From positions 1 through 64,000 of the forward strand of contig JAVBLR010000006.1 of NCBI GenBank assembly GCA_031553395.1: a DNA stretch of 64,000 nucleotides, given 5' to 3'. Shown one piece after another: positions 19,050-28,674 of the stretch. The position numbers were made by a program, and so were the translations under genes. How positions within the stretch are numbered: the stretch's first letter is position 1; each line of letters opens with the position of its first letter. The notes under the pieces were generated by a model, which saw nothing but the letters and a program-made list of their open reading frames with translations, searched no databases and had not been told where the DNA came from. The DNA comes from WRGA01 sp031553395 (GTDB lineage Bacteria > Bacteroidota > Bacteroidia > Bacteroidales > WRGA01).

Positions 19050-19384
19050 TCAGTTTAATATTGAGTCCGTTATGAATGTTTTTCTCAGAATATTATTTTG
19101 ATTTGCTTGCACAAATGTTTTTATTCCACAAATACGATTGACTAAAGTCAATCTTTGAGTTTCGCACAGATTTCACGGATTACACAGATTTTAATTTGAC
19201 GTTAGTCAAAATATTTGTGAAATGATAAAAGAAAATTCTTTCGGTTAAATTTTTTGAATATAAGATACTTATATTGGTTTTCAATCTGTGTAATCCGTGA
19301 AATCTGTGCGAAAATAAATTGATTTTGACTTCGTCAAAATATTCAAAAATTATTCTGTGTGAAAACATTCATATTGGTGTCAAC
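19050..19384. repeat. Hairpin repeat element, copy B
   Basis: Perfect 30-bp inverted arms lie at 19161-19190 and 19283-19312, with palindromes GATTGACTAAAGTCAATC (19136-19153) and TTTTGACTTCGTCAAAA (19323-19339) outside them. The ends carry GAGTCCGTTATGAATG (19063-19078) and, reversed, ATTCATATTGGTGTCAA (19367-19383). The same sub-terminal motifs occur in the 8039-8281 element, whose core is unrelated. The 356-bp gap before the next gene is almost entirely this element, and an ATG at 19359 inside it is not a credible start. Confidence 0.75.
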
Positions 19385-19397
19385 AAGAGTTTTTAAA

Positions 19398-22300
19398 ATG
19401 AAAAACACAACCATCTTTTTTTTATTCATATTTTGTGTTTTGTCTTCAAAAGCGCAGACAGGACAGCCTTCTGCGCTTAATTCCAAAGATTTCAATCGTT
19501 ATTGGACGATAGAATCGGAATCTCCCGATTATAAGCTTTCGTTTCATGGAGATACTGCTGAAATTCTTGCACCTAAAGGTTTGACTTTATGGCGTAATGA
19601 AAAGATGAGCGGAAATGTAACCATTGAATATGATGCTTGTGTTATGGATGAAGGAAATTCCGGTGATCGGTTGAGTGACCTGAATTGCTTTTGGATGGCA
19701 TCTGATCCTAAATTCCCGGAAGATATAATGAAACGGAAAAAAGAACGGAATGGAATATTTGCCAATTGTTACGCTTTGCAAATGTATTATCTTGGATATG
19801 GAGGTAATTCGAATTCAACTACCCGTTTTCGCCGTTATGATGGAAATGAGCAAGGAATTACCGATCAAGCTGCACGGCCGGCTATTTTGCGTGAATATAC
19901 TGATCCGGAGAATCTACTAAAACCCAATCATTGGTATCATATAAAAATTACCAATGAAGGAAATCGGGTTTGTTATTATATTGATGGAAAACGTTTGATT
20001 GATTTCAGAGATGCTAATCCGTTGACGTCCGGTTGGTTTGGATTTCGTACCACATTGTCCCGTACCCGCATTACAAATTTCAACTACACTTGTTCGAATC
20101 CTGATGAATTACCTATTACATTGGGTTGGTTGGGGAAAACACCGGATATAAGTACGCCTGTCAGTTTTGGAGTACCTTTTCCGCAAGGCAAATTATATTC
20201 TACCAACAGCATAAAATTATCGGTTAATAAAAATGGCGAAAATTTACCAACCGATTATTGGCCGTTGGCCTATTGGCCCGATGGTTCTGTAAAATGGGGC
20301 GGATTTGCTGCTGTAATTCCTGCAAATACAGGAAAAGTATCATTGGAGATAGAAAAAAAATCAACAAAGAAATCAACGGTTTCTTTGGTAAAACTAACAA
20401 AGAAAGATAATCATATTGTTGTAAATACAGGGACTATAACTGCGTATATATCCGGACGAAATGGTGCTTTGATAGACAGCTTGTTATATGATAATGTAAA
20501 AGTAGGAGGTCAAGTGCATTTGGTATGTACTACTCAGAATGAACCTTCTACAGATAATACAAAACAACTTGTTTTCAATCAGTTTACAAGCGAAGTAAAG
20601 CGTGTTGAAGTAGAACGTTCAGGCGATGTTCGTACGGTTGTTAAAGTGGAAGGTGTACATAAATCTGCTGATGGACGAGAATGGTTGCCGTTTGTCGTGA
20701 GGTTGTATTTTTATGCCGGAAGTGATCAGATAAAAATGGTGCATACCTTTATATATGATGGTAATCAGGACAACGATTTTATTCGTGCTCTGGGTGTTCG
20801 TTTTGATATTCCTATGCGTGAAGCGTTGTATAATCGACATGTCGCTTTTTCCTGTGCCGATGGTGGTGTATGGAGCGAACCGGTGCAACCGTTGGTGGGA
20901 CGTGAAACATTAACATTCAAATCGGAACGTAACTTGCAGCAACAACAAATGGAAGGAAAGCGTATTCCTGCTTATGAAGAATTTGATAAAAAAGGTCGCT
21001 TTTTGTTGGATAATTGGGCTTCATGGGATGGATTCCGTTTGTCGCAACTTACCGAAAATTCATTTAGTATTCGCAAACGCACATCGGCCGATCGTCCTTG
21101 GATCGGAACTTTCAATGGAACCCGTTCCGATGGATATGCTTTTGCCGGAGATGTAAGTGGAGGACTAGGGATTTATTTGAATGATTTTTGGCAATCTTAT
21201 CCTTCATCTCTTGAAATAGAAAATGCACGTTCTTCCGAAGCAAGCCTTACTGCTTGGTTGTGGAGTCCGGAAGCAGAGACGATGGACTTACGCCATTATG
21301 ATACTATTGCCCATGATTTGGATGCCAGTTACGAAGATGTACAAGAAGGATTGAGTACGCCTTACGGGATTGCGCGTACACATACACTTACAATTATTCC
21401 TCAAAAAACATATTCAGGAAAAGAAGAATTTGCCGCGATGGCTGAAGCATTATCTACCGCTTCTCCATTGATGTGTGCACCTGAATATCTGCATCAGCAG
21501 CGGGCTTTTGGTGTATGGAGTTTACCGGATAGCAGCACGATTTTCCGTGCCGGAATAGAAGAACGGCTTGCGGCATATATTGATTTTTATCAGAAAGCCA
21601 TTGAACAAAATAAATGGTATGGTTTTTGGAATTATGGAGATGTGATGCATGCGTATGATCCGGTTCGTCATGAATGGAGATATGATGTGGGTGGTTATGC
21701 ATGGGATAATACAGAATTAGCTTCGAATATGTTCCTGTGGTATAATTTTCTGCGTACAGGTAGTTTGGATGTTTGGAAAATGGCTGAAGCTATGACTCGA
21801 CATACGGCTGAAGTGGATGTGTATCATTTAGGTGAGAATGCAGGATTAGGTAGTCGTCATAATGTCAGTCATTGGGGTTGTGGCGCGAAAGAAGCACGTA
21901 TCAGTCAGGCGGCGTGGAATCGTTTTTATTATTATCTCACAACCGATGAACGTTGCGGTGATTTGATGAGTGAAGTAAAAGACAGTGAACAAAAATTATA
22001 TACGCTCGATCCGATGCGGTTGGCAGAACCGCGTGAAAAATATCCTTGTACGGCGCCTGCCCGTTTGCGCGTTGGTCCTGATTGGTTGGCTTATGCAGGA
22101 AATTGGATGACAGAGTGGGAGCGAACGCAAAATATCGATTATCGTGATAAGATTATCGTCGGAATGAAAAGCATTGCAGCTTTGCCTAATGGATTATTCA
22201 CTGGAAATAAAGCATTGGGATTTGATCCAAAGACGGGTATTATCAGTTACGAAGGAGATCCATCCATACAAAATACGAATCATCTGATGACTATTATGGG

Positions 22301-22667
22301 TGGTTTTGAAATAATGAATGAGTTGCAGGAAATGATTCGATTGCCTGAATGGAATAAAACTTGGTTGGATCATGCTACTCACTATAAAAAGAAGGCTTGG
22401 GAAATCAGTGCAAATAAGTTTCGTATATCTCGTTTGTTGGCTTATGCTGCTTATTATCAACGTAAACCTGAATGGGGAAAAGAGGCTTGGAACGATTTGC
22501 TTCGCTCGCAGAGAGGAGACACATTACAACCATTTACAACAACAAAAATTCTTCCTCCTGAAGTACCGGCTTCAATTGATGAAAATTCAAATATAAGTAC
22601 AAACAGTGTGGCTACATGGAGTTTGGATGCGATTTATATGCTGGAAACGGTTCCATATGACGAGTAA
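19398..22667 (+). CDS. PL26-like exo-rhamnogalacturonan lyase (RGLX/YetA type) with N-terminal DUF6250 domain
   Basis: The 1089-aa form from ATG 19398 begins MKNTTIFFLFIFCVLSSKAQ; the ATG at 19359 lies in the repeat. Residues ~25-230 look like a DUF6250/concanavalin-like domain (FNRYWTIESESPDYKLSFHG, LNCFWMASDPKFPEDI, HWYHIKITNEGNRVCYYIDG). Residues ~235-330 match the first domain of Penicillium exo-rhamnogalacturonan lyase and bacterial YetA (ITLGWLGKTPDISTPVSFGV, YWPDGSVKWGGFAAVIPA). A beta-sandwich (about 330-600) and an (alpha/alpha) toroid (about 640-1080, e.g. WYGFWNYGDVMHAYDP, YAWDNTELASNMFLWY, LGSRHNVSHWGCGAKEARIS) follow. The family removes unsaturated disaccharides from rhamnogalacturonan ends. 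It would act after the PL11 enzymes. Domain limits are approximate. Confidence 0.8.
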   Translation: MKNTTIFFLFIFCVLSSKAQTGQPSALNSKDFNRYWTIESESPDYKLSFHGDTAEILAPKGLTLWRNEKMSGNVTIEYDACVMDEGNSGDRLSDLNCFWMASDPKFPEDIMKRKKERNGIFANCYALQMYYLGYGGNSNSTTRFRRYDGNEQGITDQAARPAILREYTDPENLLKPNHWYHIKITNEGNRVCYYIDGKRLIDFRDANPLTSGWFGFRTTLSRTRITNFNYTCSNPDELPITLGWLGKTPDISTPVSFGVPFPQGKLYSTNSIKLSVNKNGENLPTDYWPLAYWPDGSVKWGGFAAVIPANTGKVSLEIEKKSTKKSTVSLVKLTKKDNHIVVNTGTITAYISGRNGALIDSLLYDNVKVGGQVHLVCTTQNEPSTDNTKQLVFNQFTSEVKRVEVERSGDVRTVVKVEGVHKSADGREWLPFVVRLYFYAGSDQIKMVHTFIYDGNQDNDFIRALGVRFDIPMREALYNRHVAFSCADGGVWSEPVQPLVGRETLTFKSERNLQQQQMEGKRIPAYEEFDKKGRFLLDNWASWDGFRLSQLTENSFSIRKRTSADRPWIGTFNGTRSDGYAFAGDVSGGLGIYLNDFWQSYPSSLEIENARSSEASLTAWLWSPEAETMDLRHYDTIAHDLDASYEDVQEGLSTPYGIARTHTLTIIPQKTYSGKEEFAAMAEALSTASPLMCAPEYLHQQRAFGVWSLPDSSTIFRAGIEERLAAYIDFYQKAIEQNKWYGFWNYGDVMHAYDPVRHEWRYDVGGYAWDNTELASNMFLWYNFLRTGSLDVWKMAEAMTRHTAEVDVYHLGENAGLGSRHNVSHWGCGAKEARISQAAWNRFYYYLTTDERCGDLMSEVKDSEQKLYTLDPMRLAEPREKYPCTAPARLRVGPDWLAYAGNWMTEWERTQNIDYRDKIIVGMKSIAALPNGLFTGNKALGFDPKTGIISYEGDPSIQNTNHLMTIMGGFEIMNELQEMIRLPEWNKTWLDHATHYKKKAWEISANKFRISRLLAYAAYYQRKPEWGKEAWNDLLRSQRGDTLQPFTTTKILPPEVPASIDENSNISTNSVATWSLDAIYMLETVPYDE

Positions 22668-22688
22668 ATTAATAATGAACAATTAATA

Positions 22689-24083
22689 ATGAATAAATTG
22701 AAACAATTTTTGGGATTATATTTTCTGATGTTTTTGTTGACATCATTTACCAGTCTTTTTGCTGATGAGAGATATGATGCTATTTATAGTGGAACTCCTT
22801 GGTTTGATCAGAATAACAACGAAGTAAATGCGCATGGTGCTTGTATCGTTAAAGAAGGCGATTTGTATTATTTATTCGGAGAACATAAAACGGATACAAT
22901 CAATGCGTTTTCCGGATTTTCCTGTTATTCTTCTCCGGATTTGATGAATTGGAAATTTGAAAACATGGTGTTGAAAATGCAACCGGATGGATTAATGGGG
23001 CCAAACCGTGTCGGTGAGCGGGTAAAAGTGATGAAATGTCCGGCAACCGGAGAATTTGTAATGTATATGCATTCGGATAATATGCAATATAAAGATCCAC
23101 ATGTTGCTTATGCCACTTGTAAAACCATTGATGGTAATTATCAGTTTCATGGCGATTTGATGTACGATGGTAAATATATCAAAAGATGGGATATGGGTAC
23201 TTTTCAGGATAATGACGGAAAAGGTTATCTGTTGACTCATGAAGGATTTATTTATGAATTATCCTCTGATTATAAATCGGCAAAGCGTATTGTGGCTTCC
23301 GATATTGCTCATGGTGGAGAATCGCCTGCTATGTTTAAAAAGAATGGTGTATATTTCTGGATGTTTTCCAATAAAACCAGCTGGGAACGGAATGATAATT
23401 ATTATTTTACAGCAACATCGCTCGAAGGTCCGTGGGAAAAGAAAGGGCTTTTTACTCCTCAAGGTTCGCTTACGTGGAATTCGCAGTGCTCTTTTGTCTT
23501 ACCAATAACAACTAACAAAGATACATTATATATATATATGGGCGATCGTTGGTCGTTTCCCAAACAAGGTTCGGCAGCTACGTATGTTTGGCAACCGATA
23601 ACTGTTAAAGCCGATGAGATGTCTATTCCCGATTATTATGTTTCATGGAAAGTAAACCCATTCGATGGAAAACCGACTTTTGTAGCACCGTCAATGAATC
23701 CAATACGAAATAAATATATTATTCAAAAAGGAAGCTGGATTGAGGATGAGAAAAAATTGATTTCAAAAGAAAAAGGTGCTGTGGTTTCTTATTCTTTCGA
23801 AGGAACCCGGATTACAATCGGAGCAATTTCAAATGACATGAGCGGTTATGCAAACGTAATACTGAAGAACAGCCGAAATGAAGAGATTATCAATACAATC
23901 ATCGATTTTTACAGTTTGTATGAATATTCATCCCTGAAGTTTATCAGTCCGGAATTGAAAAAGGACAGTTATACATTAAGTATTGAAGTATTGGGAGTGC
24001 ATCCTGCCTGGAGCGATAAACAACGTTCTGATTACGGAAGCAAAGATGATTACGTAGTTATTGAAAGTGTATATGTTCAATGA
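22689..24083 (+). CDS. GH43-type glycosidase with C-terminal beta-sandwich (beta-galactosidase subfamilies suspected)
   Basis: The 464-aa product has a signal peptide (about 1-26) and a five-bladed propeller: WFDQNNNEVNAHGACIVKEG, YYLFGEHKTDT, GFSCYSSPDLMNWKFE, then HEGFIYELSSDYKSA and GGESPAMFKKNGVYFWMFSN. The NAHGA and GEHK blocks recall GH43 subfamilies 24/34, which act on beta-1,3-galactan and related side chains and lack the usual Asp base of other GH43. I cannot assign the subfamily by eye. Residues ~345-464 form a separate beta domain (IEDEKKLISKEKGAVVSYSF). It starts 21 bp after the lyase stop, so co-transcription is likely. Inferred role: removal of galactose from rhamnogalacturonan or arabinogalactan side chains. 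Confidence 0.75.
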   Translation: MNKLKQFLGLYFLMFLLTSFTSLFADERYDAIYSGTPWFDQNNNEVNAHGACIVKEGDLYYLFGEHKTDTINAFSGFSCYSSPDLMNWKFENMVLKMQPDGLMGPNRVGERVKVMKCPATGEFVMYMHSDNMQYKDPHVAYATCKTIDGNYQFHGDLMYDGKYIKRWDMGTFQDNDGKGYLLTHEGFIYELSSDYKSAKRIVASDIAHGGESPAMFKKNGVYFWMFSNKTSWERNDNYYFTATSLEGPWEKKGLFTPQGSLTWNSQCSFVLPITTNKDTLYIYMGDRWSFPKQGSAATYVWQPITVKADEMSIPDYYVSWKVNPFDGKPTFVAPSMNPIRNKYIIQKGSWIEDEKKLISKEKGAVVSYSFEGTRITIGAISNDMSGYANVILKNSRNEEIINTIIDFYSLYEYSSLKFISPELKKDSYTLSIEVLGVHPAWSDKQRSDYGSKDDYVVIESVYVQ

Positions 24084-24182
24084 GAATTAAGAAATGTCAG
24101 AATTGAGTATACATGTACTGATTTTTGCCATGTTTATATTAATATTTAAAATGAAAAAACACACAATTAAAATGTTTGAATA

Positions 24183-26342
24183 ATGAAAAACAAAAACGTT
24201 TACTTTATTTTATTGATTGCCTTTATGGGATGCTTATTCCAAGCGAATGCTGCAAAACGGCAAATGGAATATTTAGAAAGAGGATTGGTTGCTGTGAAAT
24301 CCAGTACCGGGGTTTTCTTGAGTTGGAGATTATTGGGTAACGATGATCCGAAGATTCAGTTTAATGTGTATAGAGGAAGTGTCAAATTGAATACTACACC
24401 ACTTACTGGTGCTACAAATTATACAGATGCTGCTGGTACGACGGCAAGTACATACAGAATTGGTATTGTAGATCCCGAAACAGGAGAAGAAACAAGCCGG
24501 ACATCTTTGGTGTCTACTTGGACTAATTTTTATAAAAGGATACAATTAAAAAGGCCTGCTGATGTAGTCTATGGACCGACTTCGACTTATAAAAAAGATA
24601 CAGTTTTTACTTACACACCTAATGATTGTAGTGTAGGTGATTTGGATGGTGACGGAGAATATGAGATCATCGTTAAATGGGATCCGAGTAATTCCAAGGA
24701 TAATGCGAATAGTAATTATTCTGAAAAAGTTTATATAGATGCATATAAACTGAACGGAACTTTTTTGTGGCGAATAGATTTGGGTAAAAATATTCGTGCA
24801 GGGGCGCATTATACCCAATTTATGGTGTATGACTTTGATGGAGATGGTATTGCTGAAGTTGCATGTAAAACAGCTCCGGGAACAATAGATGGATTGGGCA
24901 ATAATGTTATAATGGGTAGTGATAATCCGAATGCTGATTATAGAAATGCTAATGGTTATATTATTACAGGCCCTGAATATCTAACTGTTTTTGATGGAAA
25001 AACAGGTGCCGAGCGACATACGGTTGCTTATAAGCCATTAAGAGGAACCGTTTCGGCCTGGGGAGACAGTAATGGAAACAGGGTGGATCGTTTTTTGGCT
25101 TGTGTTGCTTATTTGGATGGAGTGCATCCGAGTTTGGTAATGTGCCGGGGATATTATACTCGTACAACACTGGCTGCTTATGATTTTAAAGATGGAAAAT
25201 TAGTGGAACGTTGGTTTCATGATTCGCCTACTTCTGGCCAGGGTGCTTATGGGCAAGGAAATCATAACCTTTCGGTTGCAGATGTAGATGGCGACGGATT
25301 CGATGAAATTATTTACGGTTCTTGTGCTATCGACCATGATGGAAAACTATTATACCGTACAGGTCTTGGGCATGGAGATGCTATGCACGTTTCGAAATTG
25401 GACCCTGATAGGCCGGGATTGCAAGTCTTCTCTGTACATGAAAGTACAAGCGCTGCTTATGGTTATGAAATGCATGATGCTGCTACCGGACAAATTCTTT
25501 GGGGAGCAAAAACAGGTTCCGATAATGGACGCGGCATAGCTGCCGATATTGATCCGAATCATCGTGGATTCGAGATGTGGAGTGCTTCGGGTGCAGGAGT
25601 CTACAATTGCAAAGGTGAAAAAATAGCAGATAATAAACCTCAATCTACTTCCGGATCTGATACGTATAATTTCCGGATTTATTGGGATGGTGATTTACAG
25701 GACGAATTATTAGACAGGCAAGTAATTTCAAAATGGAATCCGGTAACTAAAACTACAGGTCGTGTAGAAACTCTTTATAACTACGATAATGCAACATTTA
25801 TAAATGGTTCAAAAAGTAATCCATGCTTAGTTGCGGATATTCTCGGAGACTGGCGGGAAGAAATAATCTGTTATCGTAGTGCAGATCCTTCTCAATTGTT
25901 GATTTTTACAACGAATCGCCCTACTGAACATCGCTTATATACATTGATGCACGATCCTACATATCGTCTTGCTATTGCTTGGCAAAATGTGGCTTACAAT
26001 CAACCTCCTCACCTTGGATTCTATATCGGCGACGGTGTGGATGATATTCCTTGGCCTGATATGTACACGTATAAAGATGTTGCAAGTGGATTAAATGATG
26101 TAAAACAAGATGTTACTCAGATTTCTTTATACAACAGGGAGGATGGTTCAATTGATATTCAATCGAAAGATGAAATACGTTCGATTGCTGTTTATTCGCT
26201 TACCGGAAACTTATTAATGCAAAAGAATGCTATTGGAAGTACGTATTACAATCTTTCAGGATTAAGTGTTAATCGTGAATTGGTTGTTATTAAAGTAACT
26301 ACGGATACAGAAACAAAATCATTCAAGAGGTTTACTCGATAA
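24183..26342 (+). CDS. Rhamnogalacturonan lyase, family PL11 (copy 2), with sorting-tail C-terminus
   Basis: The 719-aa paralogue of 15136-17292 has the same blocks: MEYLERGLVAVKSSTGVFLS, calcium loops VGDLDGDGEYEI, YDFDGDGIAEVACKTAPGT and VADVDGDGFDEI, then GRGIAADIDPNHRGFEMW and DILGDWREEIICYRS, AWQNVAYNQPPHLGFYIG. The Pro/Arg-rich loop of copy 1 is absent. Residues ~640-719 differ completely from copy 1 and resemble a type A sorting domain (IRSIAVYSLTGNLLMQK, YNLSGLSVNRELVVIKVTTD, end SFKRFTR). The protein is therefore probably exported by the type IX system to the surface or medium, whereas copy 1 may stay periplasmic or be anchored differently. This suggests a division of labour between extracellular and periplasmic cleavage (inference). 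Confidence 0.93.
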   Translation: MKNKNVYFILLIAFMGCLFQANAAKRQMEYLERGLVAVKSSTGVFLSWRLLGNDDPKIQFNVYRGSVKLNTTPLTGATNYTDAAGTTASTYRIGIVDPETGEETSRTSLVSTWTNFYKRIQLKRPADVVYGPTSTYKKDTVFTYTPNDCSVGDLDGDGEYEIIVKWDPSNSKDNANSNYSEKVYIDAYKLNGTFLWRIDLGKNIRAGAHYTQFMVYDFDGDGIAEVACKTAPGTIDGLGNNVIMGSDNPNADYRNANGYIITGPEYLTVFDGKTGAERHTVAYKPLRGTVSAWGDSNGNRVDRFLACVAYLDGVHPSLVMCRGYYTRTTLAAYDFKDGKLVERWFHDSPTSGQGAYGQGNHNLSVADVDGDGFDEIIYGSCAIDHDGKLLYRTGLGHGDAMHVSKLDPDRPGLQVFSVHESTSAAYGYEMHDAATGQILWGAKTGSDNGRGIAADIDPNHRGFEMWSASGAGVYNCKGEKIADNKPQSTSGSDTYNFRIYWDGDLQDELLDRQVISKWNPVTKTTGRVETLYNYDNATFINGSKSNPCLVADILGDWREEIICYRSADPSQLLIFTTNRPTEHRLYTLMHDPTYRLAIAWQNVAYNQPPHLGFYIGDGVDDIPWPDMYTYKDVASGLNDVKQDVTQISLYNREDGSIDIQSKDEIRSIAVYSLTGNLLMQKNAIGSTYYNLSGLSVNRELVVIKVTTDTETKSFKRFTR

Positions 26343-26359
26343 ACAATAGTATTTCTCAT

Positions 26360-26424
26360 ATTCGTCCACGAATTATACGAATTAATAAAATGTCTTAACA
26401 ATTCGCATTAATTCGTGGATGAAT
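26360..26424. repeat. Imperfect inverted repeat after the second PL11 gene
   Basis: Arm 26360-26384 pairs with 26400-26424 (ATTCGTCCACGAATTA against reversed ATTCATCCACGAATTA), starting 17 bp after the stop codon and followed by a T-rich run. It may act as a terminator. The remaining 26425-26684 is AT-rich, with no gene or clear promoter visible. Confidence 0.55.
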
Positions 26425-26684
26425 ATTTTTATTTTTTTTATAAAATAGTTAAATTTGGAAGTTGTGATTTGTTTTAAATTCAACCTTACTCAAATATAAT
26501 CTGTAGAGTAAGAAACGTATGTGATTATTAACCTGATCCAGTAAATTTAAGCCATTTATTTCATGAAAAAAATAGCCTTTTTTTACATTTTTATTACTGC
26601 TTCTTACTGCTCTTATCTTTCCGCATAATTGCTACTTGTGAGTAAATTGCCTTATTTTTAATGAATTAAGTAAATATATAAAAC

Positions 26685-28568
26685 ATGAAAGAAAAAATTC
26701 TATTAACATTCATTGTATTGAGTTTATTTTCTGTAAGTAAAATATATGCAGATGAACCCTATGCTTATCTTTTTGCCTACTTTACCGGTAATCGCGTAGA
26801 AGACGAATCTATTCATTTTGCCGTTAGTCCCGATGGTTATAATTATTTAGCTTTAAATAAGAATAATCCGATAATCGATTCCAAAGATATCAGCATTACT
26901 GGAGGAGTTCGCGACCCGCATATCTTACGTTGCGAAGATGGTAAAACCTTTTATATGGTGGTTACTGATATGACATCGAGCAAGGGCTGGAATTCCAATC
27001 GTGCATTTACGATGTTGAAATCAAGCGATTTAGTTAATTGGACATCTTCTATCATCAATATTCAACAAAAATATCCTGGACAGGAAGATTTGCAGCGGGT
27101 TTGGGCGCCTCAAACGATTTATGATAAAAAGGCGAAAAAATATATGGTTTATTGGTCGATGAAACATGGTGAAAACGGTGTGGATATTATTTATTATGCG
27201 TATGCTAATAAAGATTTTACTGATTTGGAAGGAAAGCCGAAAGTACTGTTTACTCCTTCTAACGGCAAATCTTGTATTGATGGGGATATTATTCTGAAAG
27301 GCGATACCTATTATATGTTTTATAAAACGGAAGGGGAGAAGCAAAAAGGAATTAAATTGGCTACAACGAAATCACTGACTTCGGGTAAATGGACTGAATA
27401 TGATGATTATAAACAACAAACTCGCGATCAGGTAGAAGGTTCCGGTGTATTTAAATTGATTGATTCGGATACCTATATTATGATGTATGATGTATATGTA
27501 AAGCATCGTTACGAATTTACCGAAAGTACGGATTTGGAAAATTTCAAACCAGCAACTCGTGCGGTAACGATGGACTTTCATCCGCGCCATGGCACGGTTA
27601 TGACAATCACTCAGGATGAATTAAACCGTCTTTTTGAAAAATGGGGAACTCCTCCAGGATATGCCAAAACAGGTCATAATCCGGTAATTAATGGGTTTTA
27701 CGCCGATCCCGAAATTCTTTATTCCCAGAAAACAGGCAAATATTATATTTATCCAACCAGTGATGGATTCGAAAACTGGGGAGGAAGTTATTTCAAAGTT
27801 TTTTCTTCGGATGATTTGAATAATTGGAAAGACGAAGGTGTTATTCTCGACTTTAAAAAAGACGTATCGTGGGCTAAAGAAAATGCTTGGGCGCCTTGTA
27901 TTATCGAGAAAAAAGTAGGAGATGATTATAAATATTACTACTATTTTTCAGCATTTAAGAAAATAGGTGTAGCAGTAGCAGGCAATCCGACAGGTCCTTT
28001 TAAAGATTCCGGAGCGCCTTTGATTGATTTTCGTCCTGAAGGAGCTAACCGCGGACAAGAAATCGATCCGGATGTTTATACGGATCTGTCTACCGGAATA
28101 AGCTATCTGTATTGGGGAAGCGGTTACTTAGCTGTAGCCGAGTTGAATGATGATATGATTTCCATCAAAAAAGAAACTATCAAAGTAATTACCCCTAAAA
28201 CGTTCCGGGAAGGAGCGTATATATTCGACCGGAATGGTATTTATTATTTTACCTGGTCGGAAAATGATACCCGCGATGAAAATTACCGGGTTCGCTATGG
28301 TACTTCTACTTCTCCGATGGGGCCGATAACTATTCCTGAAAATAATATTGTTATTCAGAAGAATCCTGATAAAGGCATTTATGCTACCGGACATCATTCA
28401 ATATTGCAAAAACCGGGAACAGATGAATGGTATATTGTTTATCATCGTTTTACCCGTCCTGATGGAATTAAAATGGGACGTTCGGCCGGATATAATCGTG
28501 AAGTTTGCATCGATCGCATGGAATTCAATGCCGATGGTTCGATAAAGGAAGTAATGCCGACAGAGTAA
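26685..28568 (+). CDS. Two-domain GH43 protein (tandem GH43-GH43)
   Basis: The 627-aa secreted protein (signal peptide about 1-22) contains two complete five-bladed propellers. Domain 1 spans about 25-320: GGVRDPHILRCEDGKTFYMV, RVWAPQTIYDKKAKKYMVYW, CIDGDIILKGDTYYMFY, VEGSGVFKLIDSDTYIMMYD. Domain 2 spans about 330-620: NGFYADPEILYSQKTGKYYI, AWAPCIIEKK, GQEIDPDVYTDLSTGISYLY, REGAYIFDRNGIYYFTWSEN and a final YIVYHRF. Each has the Asp-containing DP block, the internal Asp and the Glu in an EG block expected of GH43 catalysis, so both may be active. Family activities include alpha-L-arabinofuranosidase and beta-galactosidase/xylosidase; for this locus arabinan or arabinogalactan side chains are likely. 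Confidence 0.85.
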   Translation: MKEKILLTFIVLSLFSVSKIYADEPYAYLFAYFTGNRVEDESIHFAVSPDGYNYLALNKNNPIIDSKDISITGGVRDPHILRCEDGKTFYMVVTDMTSSKGWNSNRAFTMLKSSDLVNWTSSIINIQQKYPGQEDLQRVWAPQTIYDKKAKKYMVYWSMKHGENGVDIIYYAYANKDFTDLEGKPKVLFTPSNGKSCIDGDIILKGDTYYMFYKTEGEKQKGIKLATTKSLTSGKWTEYDDYKQQTRDQVEGSGVFKLIDSDTYIMMYDVYVKHRYEFTESTDLENFKPATRAVTMDFHPRHGTVMTITQDELNRLFEKWGTPPGYAKTGHNPVINGFYADPEILYSQKTGKYYIYPTSDGFENWGGSYFKVFSSDDLNNWKDEGVILDFKKDVSWAKENAWAPCIIEKKVGDDYKYYYYFSAFKKIGVAVAGNPTGPFKDSGAPLIDFRPEGANRGQEIDPDVYTDLSTGISYLYWGSGYLAVAELNDDMISIKKETIKVITPKTFREGAYIFDRNGIYYFTWSENDTRDENYRVRYGTSTSPMGPITIPENNIVIQKNPDKGIYATGHHSILQKPGTDEWYIVYHRFTRPDGIKMGRSAGYNREVCIDRMEFNADGSIKEVMPTE

Positions 28569-28674
28569 TTTATTGAAAGGTAAAGGGCAAAAAGCGAATG
28601 GATTCTATGCACGCATCCCCTTTTTGTTTTTCAACCTAAAATATTATTTATTAAAAAACAAATGAAAAAATTAT

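Noticed and set aside
19359..19397. Upstream ATG for the PL26-like lyase
   Set aside because: It lies within repeat copy B; the ATG at 19398 begins a proper signal peptide.
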